Below, piece by piece: positions 17,256 to 25,605 of a stretch of 64,000 nucleotides of DNA. The notes beneath the pieces are model-generated. The model made no database searches and was not told the origin of the DNA. It was given only the letters and a program-made list of their open reading frames with translations. The stretch spans positions 2,480,001-2,544,000 of the forward strand of contig NZ_CP036164.1 of assembly GCF_004295485.1 (NCBI RefSeq), read 5' to 3'. The stretch is from Janibacter limosus. GTDB taxonomy: Bacteria > Actinomycetota > Actinomycetes > Actinomycetales > Dermatophilaceae. Position numbers and translations under genes: made by a program. How positions within the stretch are numbered: the first letter of the stretch is position 1; each line of letters starts with the position of its first letter.

Positions 17256-18562
17256 AACAACGCATCTCCCTTCAGCACGTCCTGGAGGAGGGTGGTGGTC
17301 TGCTGCGGCGTCGTCGACGGGTTGACCGCCCCCGGCGGGCTGTACTCCCGCTGGATGCCGCTGGAGACGTCGCCGTAGTACTGCGTGAGCGGCCTGGGAC
17401 CGCTCGCGTCGAGGGACTCACGGATGAGCGCCGCCATCGGGAAGTCCTTCTTGACCTCGGGGTCGTCGTAGACGGCCTTGCGCGCGGCCGGGTTGCCGGT
17501 GCCGAGCATGTAGGCCTTCTGGCTCTCCTTGGAGGTCAGGCAGGCCACCGCGTCCCAGGCCTTGTCCTGCTTGGTCGAGGAGGCCGAGACGCCCATCTCG
17601 ATGCCGCCCAGCGGTGGCTTGGAGTCGGTGCCCTGCGTGGTCTGCGGGTACCGGGCCCAGGCCAGGTCGCTCATCCAGGGGACCTCGGCGCCCTTGAGCG
17701 CCGCGTAGACGTAGGGCCAGTTGACCATGAAGCCGGCCCGCTCGTTCTGGAACATGTCGAGCGTCGTCGTCTCGTCGGTCGAGCCGAGCGCGGGACCACC
17801 CACGCCGTCCTTGGAGACGGACTGGATGATGGCGGCGGCCTTCTTGCCGCCCTCGGAGTCGAGGCCGAACTTCAGCTCCTTGCCATCGGCTCCGGGGTTC
17901 TCGACGATGTGGCCACCGCCGCCCTCGACGAGCGCGTTGATCCACACCATGTAGCCCTCGTAGCGCGAGGCCTGCACGCCGATGTCGGTGTCAGTCTTCT
18001 GCGCGGCCTTGATGACCTGGTCCCAGCTGACCGGCTTGGTCATGTCGAGCCCGGCCTTCTCGGCGACGGACTTGCGGTACCAGAGGAGCTGCGTGTTGGC
18101 CCAGAAGGGAGCCGCGTACATCTCGCCCTTCCAGCTCGCGTTGGTGACGGCCGGGTCGACCGCGTCACCGCTGAGCTCGGACTTCTTGTCGGCCGGGACC
18201 TTGGCGAGGAAGCCGGCCTCGGCGAACTCCGCGACGAAGACCGGGTCGATCGACATGATGTCGACGCCCTTGTCCTGGGACGCCAGACGTCGCAGGAGCT
18301 GCTGGCGCTGGTCGCTGGCGCTGTTGGGCAGGAGCTGGACACCGATGGTGTACGCGCCACCCGATGCGTCGGAGCACTCCTTGGCCAGCTGGGCCTGACC
18401 GCCACCCGCCGGGTCGGAGCCGCCACCGTCGGGGTTGATGTACCACGTCAGCTGGGACGCGCTGTCGCCCGTGCCACCGTCACCGCACGCCGCCAGACCG
18501 AGGCTGGCGGCAGTCGCCGCGGCCGCCATGAAGGCGATCCGCCGTCGTCGTCGTGTCTCCAC
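17252..18562 (-). CDS. Extracellular sugar-binding lipoprotein, LpqY-like
   Basis: A 436-residue precursor with an Arg-rich start and a lipoprotein signal; the lipobox LAAC puts the lipidated Cys at 26. The mature part resembles mycobacterial LpqY, the trehalose receptor: GGAYTIGVQLLPNSASDQRQ, VDIMSIDPVFVAEFAEAG and APFWANTQLLWYRK follow the LpqY pattern. Trehalose recycling is thus a fair hypothesis, with maltose-type sugars the alternative. GTG 18562 is chosen because GAAGGGAG lies 4 nt upstream; that site is itself a GACGAAGGG motif. First gene of the importer operon. Confidence 0.82.
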   Translation of the reverse strand: METRRRRRIAFMAAAATAASLGLAACGDGGTGDSASQLTWYINPDGGGSDPAGGGQAQLAKECSDASGGAYTIGVQLLPNSASDQRQQLLRRLASQDKGVDIMSIDPVFVAEFAEAGFLAKVPADKKSELSGDAVDPAVTNASWKGEMYAAPFWANTQLLWYRKSVAEKAGLDMTKPVSWDQVIKAAQKTDTDIGVQASRYEGYMVWINALVEGGGGHIVENPGADGKELKFGLDSEGGKKAAAIIQSVSKDGVGGPALGSTDETTTLDMFQNERAGFMVNWPYVYAALKGAEVPWMSDLAWARYPQTTQGTDSKPPLGGIEMGVSASSTKQDKAWDAVACLTSKESQKAYMLGTGNPAARKAVYDDPEVKKDFPMAALIRESLDASGPRPLTQYYGDVSSGIQREYSPPGAVNPSTTPQQTTTLLQDVLKGDALL

Positions 18563-18665
18563 GTCGCTCCCTTCGTCCGAGGACGCGACGCAGGCGGGGT
18601 CGCCGACGTCGCCTCCCAATGGTCTGTCTACACCGCGGATGTGGTCCATGACACACATACGGGCC

Positions 18666-18677
18666 CACGACTTCGTG
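18666..18677. promoter_or_regulatory. Short dyad upstream of the sugar importer operon
   Basis: CACGA and TCGTG are separated by 2 bp in the divergent region between the binding-protein gene and the carbonic anhydrase gene. The half-sites are short, but this is where a LacI- or GntR-type operator would be expected. No regulator gene is adjacent. Confidence 0.25.
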
Positions 18678-18764
18678 TCGCGACCGGTTCGTGATCGGCA
18701 GCGTGGTCGCAGGCTGCGTGATCGACCGCTCACGGACGCCGACGAAGGGGGCCGCAGGCTCGGG

Positions 18765-18770
18765 GCTAAT
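18765..18770 (+). promoter_or_regulatory. -10 box (TAATCT) of the carbonic anhydrase gene
   Basis: TAATCT lies ~28 bp before the ATG, leaving space for a short leader with GAAAGGA as the ribosome-binding site. No clear -35 element. Confidence 0.45.
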
Positions 18771-18798
18771 CTGCAAGAACCACATCGAAAGGACCCTG

Positions 18799-19314
18799 AT
18801 GCCCGCTACCCGATCCGCTCCCGAGGACTTCGCCGACCTCCTGGCAGCCAACCAGACCTTCTCCGAGAGCTTCGCCCTCAGCGGCTTCGACGGCATCGCC
18901 CGGGCGGGCGTCGCCATCGTCACCTGCATGGACAGCCGCATCGACCCCCTCGGCATGCTCGGCCTCAAGCCCGGCGACGCCAAGACCTTCCGCAACCCCG
19001 GCGGCCGCATCACGACCGCCGCGCTCGAGGCGCTCGTCCTCGGCGTGCACCTGCTCGAGGTCGAGCGCATCCTGGTCATCCCGCACACCCGCTGCGCCAT
19101 GGGTAGCGCCACCGAGGACGAGTTCCGCGCCAAGGTCGGCGCCTCCGCCGGCCAGGACGCGTCGTGGCAGGGCTTCCACGTCGTGCACGACCAGCTCGAC
19201 GCCCTCCGCCAGGACATCGCGGCCGTGCGCACGCACCCGCTCATCGCCGACCGCGCCAAGGTCGGCGGCTTCGTCTACGACGTCGACACGGGCCTGCTCG
19301 ACCAGAAGTTCTGA
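18799..19314 (+). CDS. Beta-class carbonic anhydrase
   Basis: A 171-residue protein. Zn ligands and the Asp/Arg dyad are visible: Cys43, Asp45 and Arg47 in CMDSRID, then His96 and Cys99 in IPHTRCAM. It belongs to the short beta-CA clade common in actinobacteria and interconverts CO2 and bicarbonate. ATG 18799 has GAAAGGA upstream; the frame open to 18691 has no support. It is divergent from the sugar importer. The HTRC in place of the commoner HTDC is a mild oddity. Confidence 0.9.
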   Translation: MPATRSAPEDFADLLAANQTFSESFALSGFDGIARAGVAIVTCMDSRIDPLGMLGLKPGDAKTFRNPGGRITTAALEALVLGVHLLEVERILVIPHTRCAMGSATEDEFRAKVGASAGQDASWQGFHVVHDQLDALRQDIAAVRTHPLIADRAKVGGFVYDVDTGLLDQKF

Positions 19315-19324
19315 GGCCCCACCC

Positions 19325-19354
19325 CGGTGACGGGGGTCACACGACCCCTGTCAC
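19325..19354. terminator. Hairpin after the carbonic anhydrase gene
   Basis: GGTGACGGGGGT and the complementary CCCCTGTCACC flank a short loop just upstream of the dehydrogenase start. It probably ends the carbonic anhydrase transcript and separates it from the next gene. Confidence 0.5.
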
Positions 19355-19363
19355 CATGGGCGG

Positions 19364-20434
19364 ATGACTACAGTCACTACCCCTGTCCCGTCCGACTCCA
19401 TCGCCGAACCCTGGGCGACCGAGCAGACGATCACCTGCCGCGACGACCGCGTCGGCCTGCGTGCCGTCATCGCGATCGACGACACGACGCTCGGCCCCGG
19501 GTTCGGCGGGGTGCGCCTGCGCACCTACCCGTCCACCGAGGCCGCCGCGCGCGAGGCCCAGCGCCTCGCCGCCGCGATGACCCTCAAGCACGCGCTGGCC
19601 GAGCTGCCCTACGGCGGCGCCAAGTCCGTCGTCATGCTCGACGGCCCCGCCCCCGCTCCGGGCTCCCCGCAGCGGCGCGCGCTCTTCGCCCGCTTCGGCG
19701 AGATGATCGCCCGCACCGCCGGCTACTACGTGCCCGGGGTCGACATGGGCACCCTGCTGGAGGACATGCAGACCATCCGCGACGACGGTGGGGCACGGGC
19801 CTTCTGCGACGAGGTGAGCCCCTCCCCCTTCACCGCCCGCGGCGTGTACCAGGCCATGAGGGCGGCCGCAGTCCACCACCACGGCGAAGGGGGCCTGGCC
19901 GGCCTCCACGTCGTCGTCCAGGGCGTCGGCAGCGTCGGCGCGGAGGTCGCCCGGCTCGCGCACACCGACGGCGCGCGGCTGACCGTCGCCGACGTCGACA
20001 CGGCCCGCGCGCAGGAGCTCGCCCGCGAGCTCGGTGGCGACACGGTCGCTGCCGACGAGGCGGCCTTCCACGAGGCTGACGTCTTCTCCCCCTGCGCGAT
20101 CGCGCGCGTCGTCACGCACGACAACATCGCGCGCATCCCGGCACGGATCATCGCCGGCGCGGCCAACGACACCCTCGACGACCCCGGCTGCGCCGAGGCC
20201 CTGCGCGAGGCCGGCATCACCTTCGTGCCCGACTTCGTCGCCAACGCCGGCGGCGTCATCCAGGTGCACGGCGGTGTCGTCGGATGGAGCGACGAGGAGA
20301 CCCTCGCGGCGGTCGACCGCATCGGCGGGCGGGTGACCGGCCTGCTCGAGAGCGCGCAGGAGCACGGGATCACCCCGCTCGCGGCCGCCCTGCAGCGGGC
20401 CTCCACGGTCCTCGGCCGGGAGATCTCGGCGTGA
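19364..20434 (+). CDS. Glu/Leu/Phe/Val dehydrogenase (leucine/valine dehydrogenase type)
   Basis: A 356-residue NAD+-dependent amino-acid dehydrogenase that deaminates a branched-chain (or aromatic) amino acid to its 2-oxo acid. The substrate domain contains GPGFGGVRLRTYPS and MTLKHALAELPYGGAK with the catalytic lysines. The Rossmann domain begins VVVQGVGSVGAEVARLA, and VPDFVANAGGVIQVH is typical near the end. Length fits valine/leucine dehydrogenases (~360) rather than glutamate dehydrogenase. The start may be leaderless (CACCAT, 6 nt, ATG). The stop overlaps the next start. Confidence 0.9.
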   Translation: MTTVTTPVPSDSIAEPWATEQTITCRDDRVGLRAVIAIDDTTLGPGFGGVRLRTYPSTEAAAREAQRLAAAMTLKHALAELPYGGAKSVVMLDGPAPAPGSPQRRALFARFGEMIARTAGYYVPGVDMGTLLEDMQTIRDDGGARAFCDEVSPSPFTARGVYQAMRAAAVHHHGEGGLAGLHVVVQGVGSVGAEVARLAHTDGARLTVADVDTARAQELARELGGDTVAADEAAFHEADVFSPCAIARVVTHDNIARIPARIIAGAANDTLDDPGCAEALREAGITFVPDFVANAGGVIQVHGGVVGWSDEETLAAVDRIGGRVTGLLESAQEHGITPLAAALQRASTVLGREISA

Positions 20435-20784
20435 GCAGCGAGACGGCCGTGCGCCACTACTACGACCTCGTCGACGCCGGGGACGTCGCGGGCGTCGTGG
20501 CGTGCTTCGCCGACGACGCCGTCTACCACCGGCCCGGCTACGAGCAGATGGCCGGGCGCGCGGCCCTCACGGACTTCTACGGCGGCGAGCGGGTGATCGC
20601 CGACGGTCGGCACGAGCTCGACGAGGTCGTCGTCGACGGCTCCCGGGTCGCGGTGCACGGGCGCTTCGTCGGCACGCTCAAGGACGGCAGCGCCGCCCGG
20701 GTCGGGTTCGCCGACTTCTGGGTGCTCGACGAGCAGGAGCAGGCCGTGACCCGGCACTCCTTCTTCGACACCCCGGCCGTGTGA
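20431..20784 (+). CDS. SnoaL-like / NTF2-fold protein
   Basis: A 117-residue single-domain protein with the NTF2-like pattern: AVRHYYDLVDAGDVAGVVAC, FADDAVYHRPGYEQMAG, then alternating strands ending ADFWVLDEQEQAVTRHSFFD. Members act as small isomerases, hydrolases or ligand-binding proteins; no substrate can be assigned. GTG 20431 overlaps the dehydrogenase stop (GTGA), so the two are coupled. It is followed by the repeat array at 20806-20959. Confidence 0.78.
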   Translation: MSSETAVRHYYDLVDAGDVAGVVACFADDAVYHRPGYEQMAGRAALTDFYGGERVIADGRHELDEVVVDGSRVAVHGRFVGTLKDGSAARVGFADFWVLDEQEQAVTRHSFFDTPAV

Positions 20785-20805
20785 CCCGGGGCCGTCGAGA
20801 CATCA

Positions 20806-20959
20806 CATCTCCTTGAGGTCGTGCTCCAGAAACCGCATCTCCTTAAGGTCGTACCTCAGGAATCGCATCTCCTTAAGGTCGTACCTCAAAAAAAGCGCAC
20901 GACCTTAAGGAGATGCGAAGGGGGGTACCTCATAAAAGGCGCACGACCTCAAGGAGATG
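20806..20959. repeat. Array of five 19-bp units, three direct and two inverted
   Basis: The core CATCTCCTTAAGGTCGTRC occurs at 20806, 20836 and 20866 with an exact 30-bp period. Inverted copies start at 20897 and 20941. Copies 1 and 5 carry one change in the centre (TTGAGG). Copy 3 and inverted copy 4 form a 19-bp perfect stem (20864-20882 with 20899-20917) with a 16-nt loop containing A7. The array fills the gap between convergent genes, so it can act as a bidirectional terminator, but the repeated direct units are not needed for that. Confidence 0.85.
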
Positions 20960-20974
20960 CGAGGGGGGTGTGAC

Positions 20975-22324
20975 TCAGAGGGCCAGGCGCTCCTTGACCA
21001 CGATCGACAGGCTCTCGGCGGACGCCTGGGCGCGCTCGTGGGTGTCGGCCTCGACCATGACGCGCACGACCGGCTCCGTACCCGACTTGCGCAGCAGGAC
21101 CCGGCCCTGGTCACCCAGCGCGGTCTCGAGCTCGCCGACCGCTGCCTGGACGCCCTCGTCACCCTCGACGCGGTTCTTGTCGACGCCCTGGACGTTGATG
21201 AGCACCTGCGGCATGCGGGTCATGACGGCGCCGAGCTCGGCGATCGTGCGACCGGTCTCGGCGACGCGCGCGGCCAGCATCAGCCCGGTGAGGACGCCAT
21301 CGCCGGTCGTCGCGTGCTCGGAGAGGATGACGTGCCCCGACTGCTCGCCACCGAGGCTGAAGCCGCCCTTGCGCATCTCCTCGAGGACGTAGCGGTCCCC
21401 CACCCCGGCCTGGACGACCCGGATCCCCGCGGCCTCCATCGCACGCAGCAGACCGAGGTTGCTCATGACCGTGGCGACGAGCGTGTCGTCCACGAGCTCG
21501 CCGTGCTCCTTGAGCGCCACGGCCAGGATCGCCATGATCTGGTCACCGTCGATCTCGTTGCCGTCGGCGTCGACAGCGAGGCACCGGTCGGCGTCACCGT
21601 CGTGCGCGATGCCGAGGTCGGCGCCGTGGGCCACGACGGCCTCCTTGAGCGGGCCCAGGTGGGTCGAGCCGACGCCGTCGTTGATGTTGAGCCCGTCGGG
21701 CCGGGCGCCGATGACGTGCACTGTGGCCCCGGCGAGACGGAAGACCTCGGGCGAGACCTCGCTGGCGGCACCGTGGGCGGCGTCGATGACGAGCGTCAGA
21801 CCCTCGAGCTGCGGCTCCACCGCGTCGAGGAGGTGGCGCACGTAGCGCGTGCCGGCGTCGTCCATCACCGTCACGCGACCGACGTCGACACCGGTCGGAC
21901 GCGTCGGCTCCTCGTCCATGGCGGCGGCGATGGCGTCCTCGACGACATCGGGCAGCTTGTGCCCGCCGTTGGCGAAGAACTTGATGCCGTTGTCCGGCAT
22001 CGCGTTGTGCGAGGCGGAGAGCATCACGCCGAAGTCGGCGTGGACCTCGGCAGTGAGGAAGGCGACGGCCGGGGTCGGCACGACACCCGCGTCGAGCACG
22101 TCGATGCCGCTGCTCGCGAGGCCGGCGACGACTGCCGCCGACAGGAACTCGCCGGAGGCTCGCGGGTCGCGCCCGACGACGGCCACGGGGCGTCGCCCCT
22201 CGGTGCCCTCGGGATCGCGCAGGACGCCGGCCGCGGCCTGGGCCAGTCGTAGGGCGAAGTCAGCAGTGATGACGTCGCCGTTGGCGAGGCCACGGACACC
22301 GTCGGTGCCGAAGAGTCGGGACAT
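20975..22324 (-). CDS. glmM: Phosphoglucosamine mutase
   Basis: A 449-residue alpha-D-phosphohexomutase that converts glucosamine-6-phosphate to glucosamine-1-phosphate for peptidoglycan. The phospho-serine loop is SASHN, with catalytic Ser105. The metal loop is DGDADR, the sugar loop GGEQSGH, and the phosphate loop [12 protein letters not shown]. It starts with the canonical LFGTDGVRG. Its promoter has the GGTATCGT extended -10 also found at rpsL, infA and secY. Confidence 0.97.
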   Translation of the reverse strand: MSRLFGTDGVRGLANGDVITADFALRLAQAAAGVLRDPEGTEGRRPVAVVGRDPRASGEFLSAAVVAGLASSGIDVLDAGVVPTPAVAFLTAEVHADFGVMLSASHNAMPDNGIKFFANGGHKLPDVVEDAIAAAMDEEPTRPTGVDVGRVTVMDDAGTRYVRHLLDAVEPQLEGLTLVIDAAHGAASEVSPEVFRLAGATVHVIGARPDGLNINDGVGSTHLGPLKEAVVAHGADLGIAHDGDADRCLAVDADGNEIDGDQIMAILAVALKEHGELVDDTLVATVMSNLGLLRAMEAAGIRVVQAGVGDRYVLEEMRKGGFSLGGEQSGHVILSEHATTGDGVLTGLMLAARVAETGRTIAELGAVMTRMPQVLINVQGVDKNRVEGDEGVQAAVGELETALGDQGRVLLRKSGTEPVVRVMVEADTHERAQASAESLSIVVKERLAL

Positions 22325-22383
22325 GGGTCAAGCAACCTTCCGTTTGGGACCGACCGCATGTCGCATGCAGGACGGGCGCCAGT

Positions 22384-22392
22384 GACGATACC
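22384..22392 (-). promoter_or_regulatory. Extended -10 (GGTATCGT) of glmM
   Basis: On the minus strand GGTATCGT lies about 60 nt before the glmM ATG. It is identical to the element before rpsL and infA and near-identical to that before secY. This suggests a shared housekeeping promoter class. Confidence 0.55.
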
Positions 22393-22399
22393 GGCTGGT

Positions 22400-22405
22400 T
22401 AGGCT
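22400..22405 (+). promoter_or_regulatory. -10 box (TAGGCT) of the carboxylate-amine ligase gene
   Basis: TAGGCT lies 34 bp before the ATG, in the region divergent from glmM. It sits just 8 bp from the glmM -10 on the other strand, so the two promoters probably overlap. Confidence 0.45.
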
Positions 22406-22439
22406 GTGACACCGCAGGTACGGGCGTCGAGAGGCCATC

Positions 22440-23579
22440 ATGATCGAGTTCAGCCCGTCCGACGGGCCCACGCTGGGTGTCGAGTGGGAGCTGGCCCTCG
22501 TCGACGCCCGGACCCAGGACCTCGTACCGCTCGCCGAGAGCGTGGTCGAGCCGCTCACGGCCGACGAGGGCCTGGCGCCCAAGGTCCACCGCGAGCTGCT
22601 CACCAACACCGTCGAGATCGTCACCGGCATCTGCCGCGACGTCCCCGAGGTCGTCGCCGACCTGTCCGAGAGCCTCTCGCGGCTGCGGGGGATCACCGAC
22701 GGCCTCGGTCTGGAGCTGATGAGCGCCGGCACCCACCCCTTCGCCCGGTGGGAGACCCAGCAGGTCAGCGAGGGCGCACGCTATGCCACCCTCATCGACC
22801 GCACCCGTTGGTGGGGCCGGCAGATGGTCATCTACGGCGTGCACACCCACATCGGCGTCACCCACCGCGACAAGGTCCTGCCGTTGCTCTCGGGCATGCT
22901 CACCTATGCGCCCCACCTGCAGGCCCTGTCCGCGTCGTCCCCGTGGTGGGGCGGCGTCCCGACCGACTACGCGAGCAACCGCGCGCAGATGTTCCAGCAG
23001 CTGCCGACGGCCGGCCTGCCCTTCCAGTTCGACACCTGGGCCCAGTACGAGGGCTATGTCGACGACCTGCTCGTCACGGGTGTCATCGACGAGCTCAAGG
23101 AGGTGCGGTGGGACCTGCGCCCGGCGCCCCACCTGGGCACCCTCGAGGTCCGGGTCTGCGACGGGGTGCCGACGCTGCACGAGATCGGCGCACTCACCGC
23201 CCTCACCCAGTGCCTGCTCGTCCACCTCGACGACCGCCTCACCGACGGCGGCACGATCTCGACGCTCCCCCCGTGGCACGTGCAGGAGAACAAGTGGCGC
23301 GCCGCCCGCTACGGCATGGACGCGATCATCATCCTCGACGGGCGCAACCGGGAGCGCCTCGTCACCGACGAGCTGCACGACCTGCTCGAGCGGCTGTCGC
23401 CGATCGCCCGACGGCTGGGCTGCGAGAGCGAGCTGCGCCAGGTCGAGGACATCATCCGCGTCGGCGCCAGCTACCAGCGCCAGCAGGCCGTCGCGACGCA
23501 GCACGGCGGCGACCTCGTCGAGGTGGCCCGCTCGCTCGTGGCCGAGATGCGCGCCGGCCACCCGCTCCCCCTCCCCTGA
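22440..23579 (+). CDS. Glutamate-cysteine ligase family 2 / YbdK carboxylate-amine ligase
   Basis: A 379-residue GCS2-fold ATP-dependent ligase. It opens with LGVEWELALVD (ExE metal pair), followed by AGTHPFARWETQQV, VHTHIGV and the basic C-terminal WRAARYGMDA. The YbdK group has weak gamma-glutamylcysteine synthetase activity in E. coli. In mycothiol-making actinobacteria the true role is unclear, and ergothioneine-type EgtA is a more distant alternative. ATG 22440 has GAGAGG at 6 nt. It is divergent from glmM. Confidence 0.86.
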   Translation: MIEFSPSDGPTLGVEWELALVDARTQDLVPLAESVVEPLTADEGLAPKVHRELLTNTVEIVTGICRDVPEVVADLSESLSRLRGITDGLGLELMSAGTHPFARWETQQVSEGARYATLIDRTRWWGRQMVIYGVHTHIGVTHRDKVLPLLSGMLTYAPHLQALSASSPWWGGVPTDYASNRAQMFQQLPTAGLPFQFDTWAQYEGYVDDLLVTGVIDELKEVRWDLRPAPHLGTLEVRVCDGVPTLHEIGALTALTQCLLVHLDDRLTDGGTISTLPPWHVQENKWRAARYGMDAIIILDGRNRERLVTDELHDLLERLSPIARRLGCESELRQVEDIIRVGASYQRQQAVATQHGGDLVEVARSLVAEMRAGHPLPLP

Positions 23580-23585
23580 CCTCGA

Positions 23586-23610
23586 CCCCGCCCCGCCCCG
23601 CCCCGCCCCG
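23586..23610. repeat. (CCCCG)x5 tandem repeat
   Basis: Five perfect CCCCG units follow the ligase stop. On the minus strand this reads GGGGC repeats with four or more G4 runs, a strong G-quadruplex motif. Confidence 0.8.
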
Positions 23611-23672
23611 GGTGGAGGTGAACCCGCCGACGATTCGCCGGCGAGCCCCCTTCCACCCAGGCTCCGGACATG

Positions 23673-23714
23673 ACGAAGGGCGGTACCCACCGTGAGGTGA
23701 GCACCGCCCTTCGT
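23673..23714 (-). terminator. Terminator of rplM-rpsI
   Basis: ACGAAGGGCGGT pairs exactly with ACCGCCCTTCGT around an 18-nt loop that has its own short stem. It lies 69 bp after the rpsI stop. The stem is an inverted pair of the dispersed CGAAGGG motif. Confidence 0.85.
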
Positions 23715-23716
23715 GG

Positions 23717-23750
23717 TCTCGAGACGCTTGCTGCGCAAGCTCCGCCCACG
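23717..23750. repeat. REP-like palindrome, copy 3
   Basis: CTCGAGACGCTTGC, then TGCGCAAGCTCCGCCC, in opposite orientation to copies 1 and 2. It sits between the rpsI stop and its terminator. Confidence 0.65.
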
Positions 23751-23782
23751 CGAACGTGGGACCGGACCAGCGGGTGGCTGGA

Positions 23783-24298
23783 TCAGCGCTTGCTGTACTG
23801 CGGAGCCTTGCGGGCCTTCTTGAGACCGGCCTTCTTGCGCTCCGGGACGCGGGCGTCACGGGTGAGGAAGCCGGCCTTCTTCAGCGTGGCGCGGTTCAGC
23901 TCCTCGTCGACTCCGTTGAGCGAGCGCGCGACGCCGAGGCGCACGGCGCCGGCCTGGCCGGAGGGGCCACCGCCGTGGACGCGCACGAGCACGTCGTAGG
24001 CGCCGTCGAGCTCGAGCACGGTGAAGGGCTCGTTGACGATCTGCTGGTGGACCTTGTTGGGGAAGTACTCCTCGAGCGTGCGCCCGTTGACCTTCCACTC
24101 GCCGGTGCCCGGGACGATCCGGACGCGGGCGATGGCCTGCTTGCGACGACCGGTGGCCGCGCCGGGGGCGGAAGCCGAGGGGCGACGGACGGGCTCGCCG
24201 GTGGAGTCGGCGACGGGGCCGTCGGACTCGGAGGTGTAGGAGCTCAGCTCGGGCTCGTCGCCCTCGAGGACCTCGGTGTTGTCGGTGGTGTCAGCCAC
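23783..24298 (-). CDS. rpsI: 30S ribosomal protein S9
   Basis: A 171-residue S9. The conserved domain starts at about residue 48 ([16 protein letters not shown]) and ends with the C-terminal [12 protein letters not shown] that reaches the P-site tRNA. The 45-residue acidic N-terminal extension is actinobacterial in style. Second gene after rplM, with 29 bp between them. Confidence 0.97.
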   Translation of the reverse strand: MADTTDNTEVLEGDEPELSSYTSESDGPVADSTGEPVRRPSASAPGAATGRRKQAIARVRIVPGTGEWKVNGRTLEEYFPNKVHQQIVNEPFTVLELDGAYDVLVRVHGGGPSGQAGAVRLGVARSLNGVDEELNRATLKKAGFLTRDARVPERKKAGLKKARKAPQYSKR

Positions 24299-24327
24299 GA
24301 TATTGCCTCAGTTTCTTCTCGCCGCGC

Positions 24328-24771
24328 TTACTGCGCGACCTGCGAGATCGTGTAGGGGACGGGCTGCTGGGCTGCGTGCGGGTGCTCGGTGCCGACGTAG
24401 ACCTTCAGCTTGCTCAGCTGCTGGCGACCGAGGGTGTTGCGCGGGAGCATGCCCTGGATGGCCTTCTCGACCGCGCGGGTCGGGTGCTTGGCCAGCATCT
24501 CGGTGTAGTTCATCGAGGACAGACCGCCCGGGAAGCCCGAGTGACGGTAAGAGAGCTTCTTGGTGGCCTTGGAGCCGGTGAGCGCAATCTTGTCCGCGTT
24601 GATGATGATGACGAAGTCGCCCATGTCCACGTGGGGGGCGAAGGTCGTCTTGTGCTTGCCCCGCAGCAGGATGGCGGTCTGGCTCGCAAGGCGGCCGAGC
24701 ACGACGTCCGTGGCGTCGATGATGTGCCACTGACGGGTGATGTCACCGCCCTTGGGGGTGTACGTACGCAT
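24328..24771 (-). CDS. rplM: 50S ribosomal protein L13
   Basis: A 147-residue L13 starting [20 protein letters not shown], with [14 protein letters not shown] and the [10 protein letters not shown] block. The frame is open to 24903 but ATG 24771 starts the conserved protein. A hairpin lies 33-54 nt upstream in its leader, and a TAGAAT -10 is about 95 nt upstream. Confidence 0.97.
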   Translation of the reverse strand: MRTYTPKGGDITRQWHIIDATDVVLGRLASQTAILLRGKHKTTFAPHVDMGDFVIIINADKIALTGSKATKKLSYRHSGFPGGLSSMNYTEMLAKHPTRAVEKAIQGMLPRNTLGRQQLSKLKVYVGTEHPHAAQQPVPYTISQVAQ

Positions 24772-24803
24772 GTGTGAAGCCTTACTGCTCGTCGTGATGA
24801 CTG

Positions 24804-24825
24804 ACCCCTTCGGGAGCGAAGGGGT
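24804..24825 (-). promoter_or_regulatory. Leader hairpin of rplM-rpsI
   Basis: A perfect 9-bp stem of ACCCCTTCG and CGAAGGGGT encloses a 4-nt loop (CTCC in the RNA). It lies between the TAGAAT promoter and rplM. It could be an attenuator or an L13 autoregulation site. It too is an inverted pair of the CGAAGGG motif. Confidence 0.55.
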
Positions 24826-24865
24826 GGCGCCGCTCATCCTCGTGGACGGGGCGCCGCTGGGATCC

Positions 24866-24871
24866 ATTCTA
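24866..24871 (-). promoter_or_regulatory. -10 box (TAGAAT) of rplM-rpsI
   Basis: TAGAAT on the minus strand, about 95 nt before rplM. A TTTCGG lies at roughly -35 distance. It gives a leader containing the 24804 hairpin. Confidence 0.5.
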
Positions 24872-24976
24872 CGGAAGCGCACCCGGGTGCCCGAAATCGG
24901 CACGGACCCGCCAAAACCGTTGGGAGACCGGGGATCTCGGGACCCACAACCTCACCGTCGGCGCCACCAGCGTGAC

Positions 24977-24999
24977 GATTGCACAATACTTGTGCAATC
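24977..24999. promoter_or_regulatory. Perfect palindromic operator of the ArsR-type gene
   Basis: GATTGCACAA and its exact complement TTGTGCAATC flank a 3-bp centre. The palindrome ends 8 bp before the GTG start and overlaps -10-like sequences (AATACT; AATCGT, 6 nt before the GTG). This is the classic layout for autorepression by an ArsR-family dimer. Confidence 0.8.
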
Positions 25000-25007
25000 G
25001 TGGTCGG

Positions 25008-25577
25008 GTGACCGAGACACCACAGCCGGCGACCTGGCGACTCCTGGCGCACCCCCTTCGCTCGCGCATCCTGGCTCACCTGCGCCTGCACGGGGGCTCG
25101 ACCGCCGCGGAGCTCGCCCGCGCGCTGGGCACCAACACCGGCGCCACGAGCTACCACGCGCGCGTCCTCGCGCAGGCCGGACTGGTCGAGGACACCGGCC
25201 TGGGTGACGGGCGCTCACGCGTGTGGGCCGCTGCCCAGGCGGACGATCGGGACGGCGTGGACACCTCGGTCGCCGTCAGCGCCATCGACGACGCCGACGA
25301 GCTCGCCGACGCACTCTGGCTGGCTCATGACGTCGTCGACCACCATGCGCAGCGCCAGCACGGCTGGATCGACGCGCAGGTGGCCTGGCCGCTCGTGTGG
25401 CAGGAGGAGTGCGGCATCGACGACCGCGAGGTCCTCGTCGACGAGACCCAGCTGGCCGCCCTGCGCGCGGAGCTGGGCGCGGTGCTCGACCGGTACCGGC
25501 GGCGTGGTGCCGGCACGCCCGGCGCCCGACGCGTGACTGCCGTCGTGGCGCTCACCCCCCTTCCTCGGCGGTCGTAG
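25008..25577 (+). CDS. ArsR-type winged-helix transcriptional regulator
   Basis: A 189-residue regulator. Residues 5-70 form an ArsR/HTH_20 winged helix (WRLLAHPLRSRILAHLRLHG, AAELARALGTNTGATSYHAR). The C-terminal ~110 residues have no recognised domain and no cysteine cluster, so metal sensing is unlikely; the type usually controls transporters or stress genes. GTG 25008 is chosen because it directly follows the 23-bp palindrome and lacks a Shine-Dalgarno site. lepB follows in the same direction with its own promoter. Confidence 0.85.
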   Translation: MTETPQPATWRLLAHPLRSRILAHLRLHGGSTAAELARALGTNTGATSYHARVLAQAGLVEDTGLGDGRSRVWAAAQADDRDGVDTSVAVSAIDDADELADALWLAHDVVDHHAQRQHGWIDAQVAWPLVWQEECGIDDREVLVDETQLAALRAELGAVLDRYRRRGAGTPGARRVTAVVALTPLPRRS

Positions 25578-25593
25578 ACCCCCGCCCCGGACC

Positions 25594-25599
25594 TAGGCT
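25594..25599 (+). promoter_or_regulatory. -10 box of a leaderless lepB promoter
   Basis: TAGGCT with 6 nt to GTG 25606 and no Shine-Dalgarno site. Confidence 0.55.
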
Positions 25600-25605
25600 G
25601 TGCCG

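Noticed and set aside
20806..20959. Possible CRISPR array (regular 30-bp period)
   Set aside because: The units touch with only ~11 bp between cores, copies are inverted midway, and there are no spacers or cas genes.
20913..21392. Small ORF starting within the repeat array (AAGGAGATG)
   Set aside because: The Shine-Dalgarno-like sequence abuts the ATG with no spacing and the frame runs antisense into glmM.
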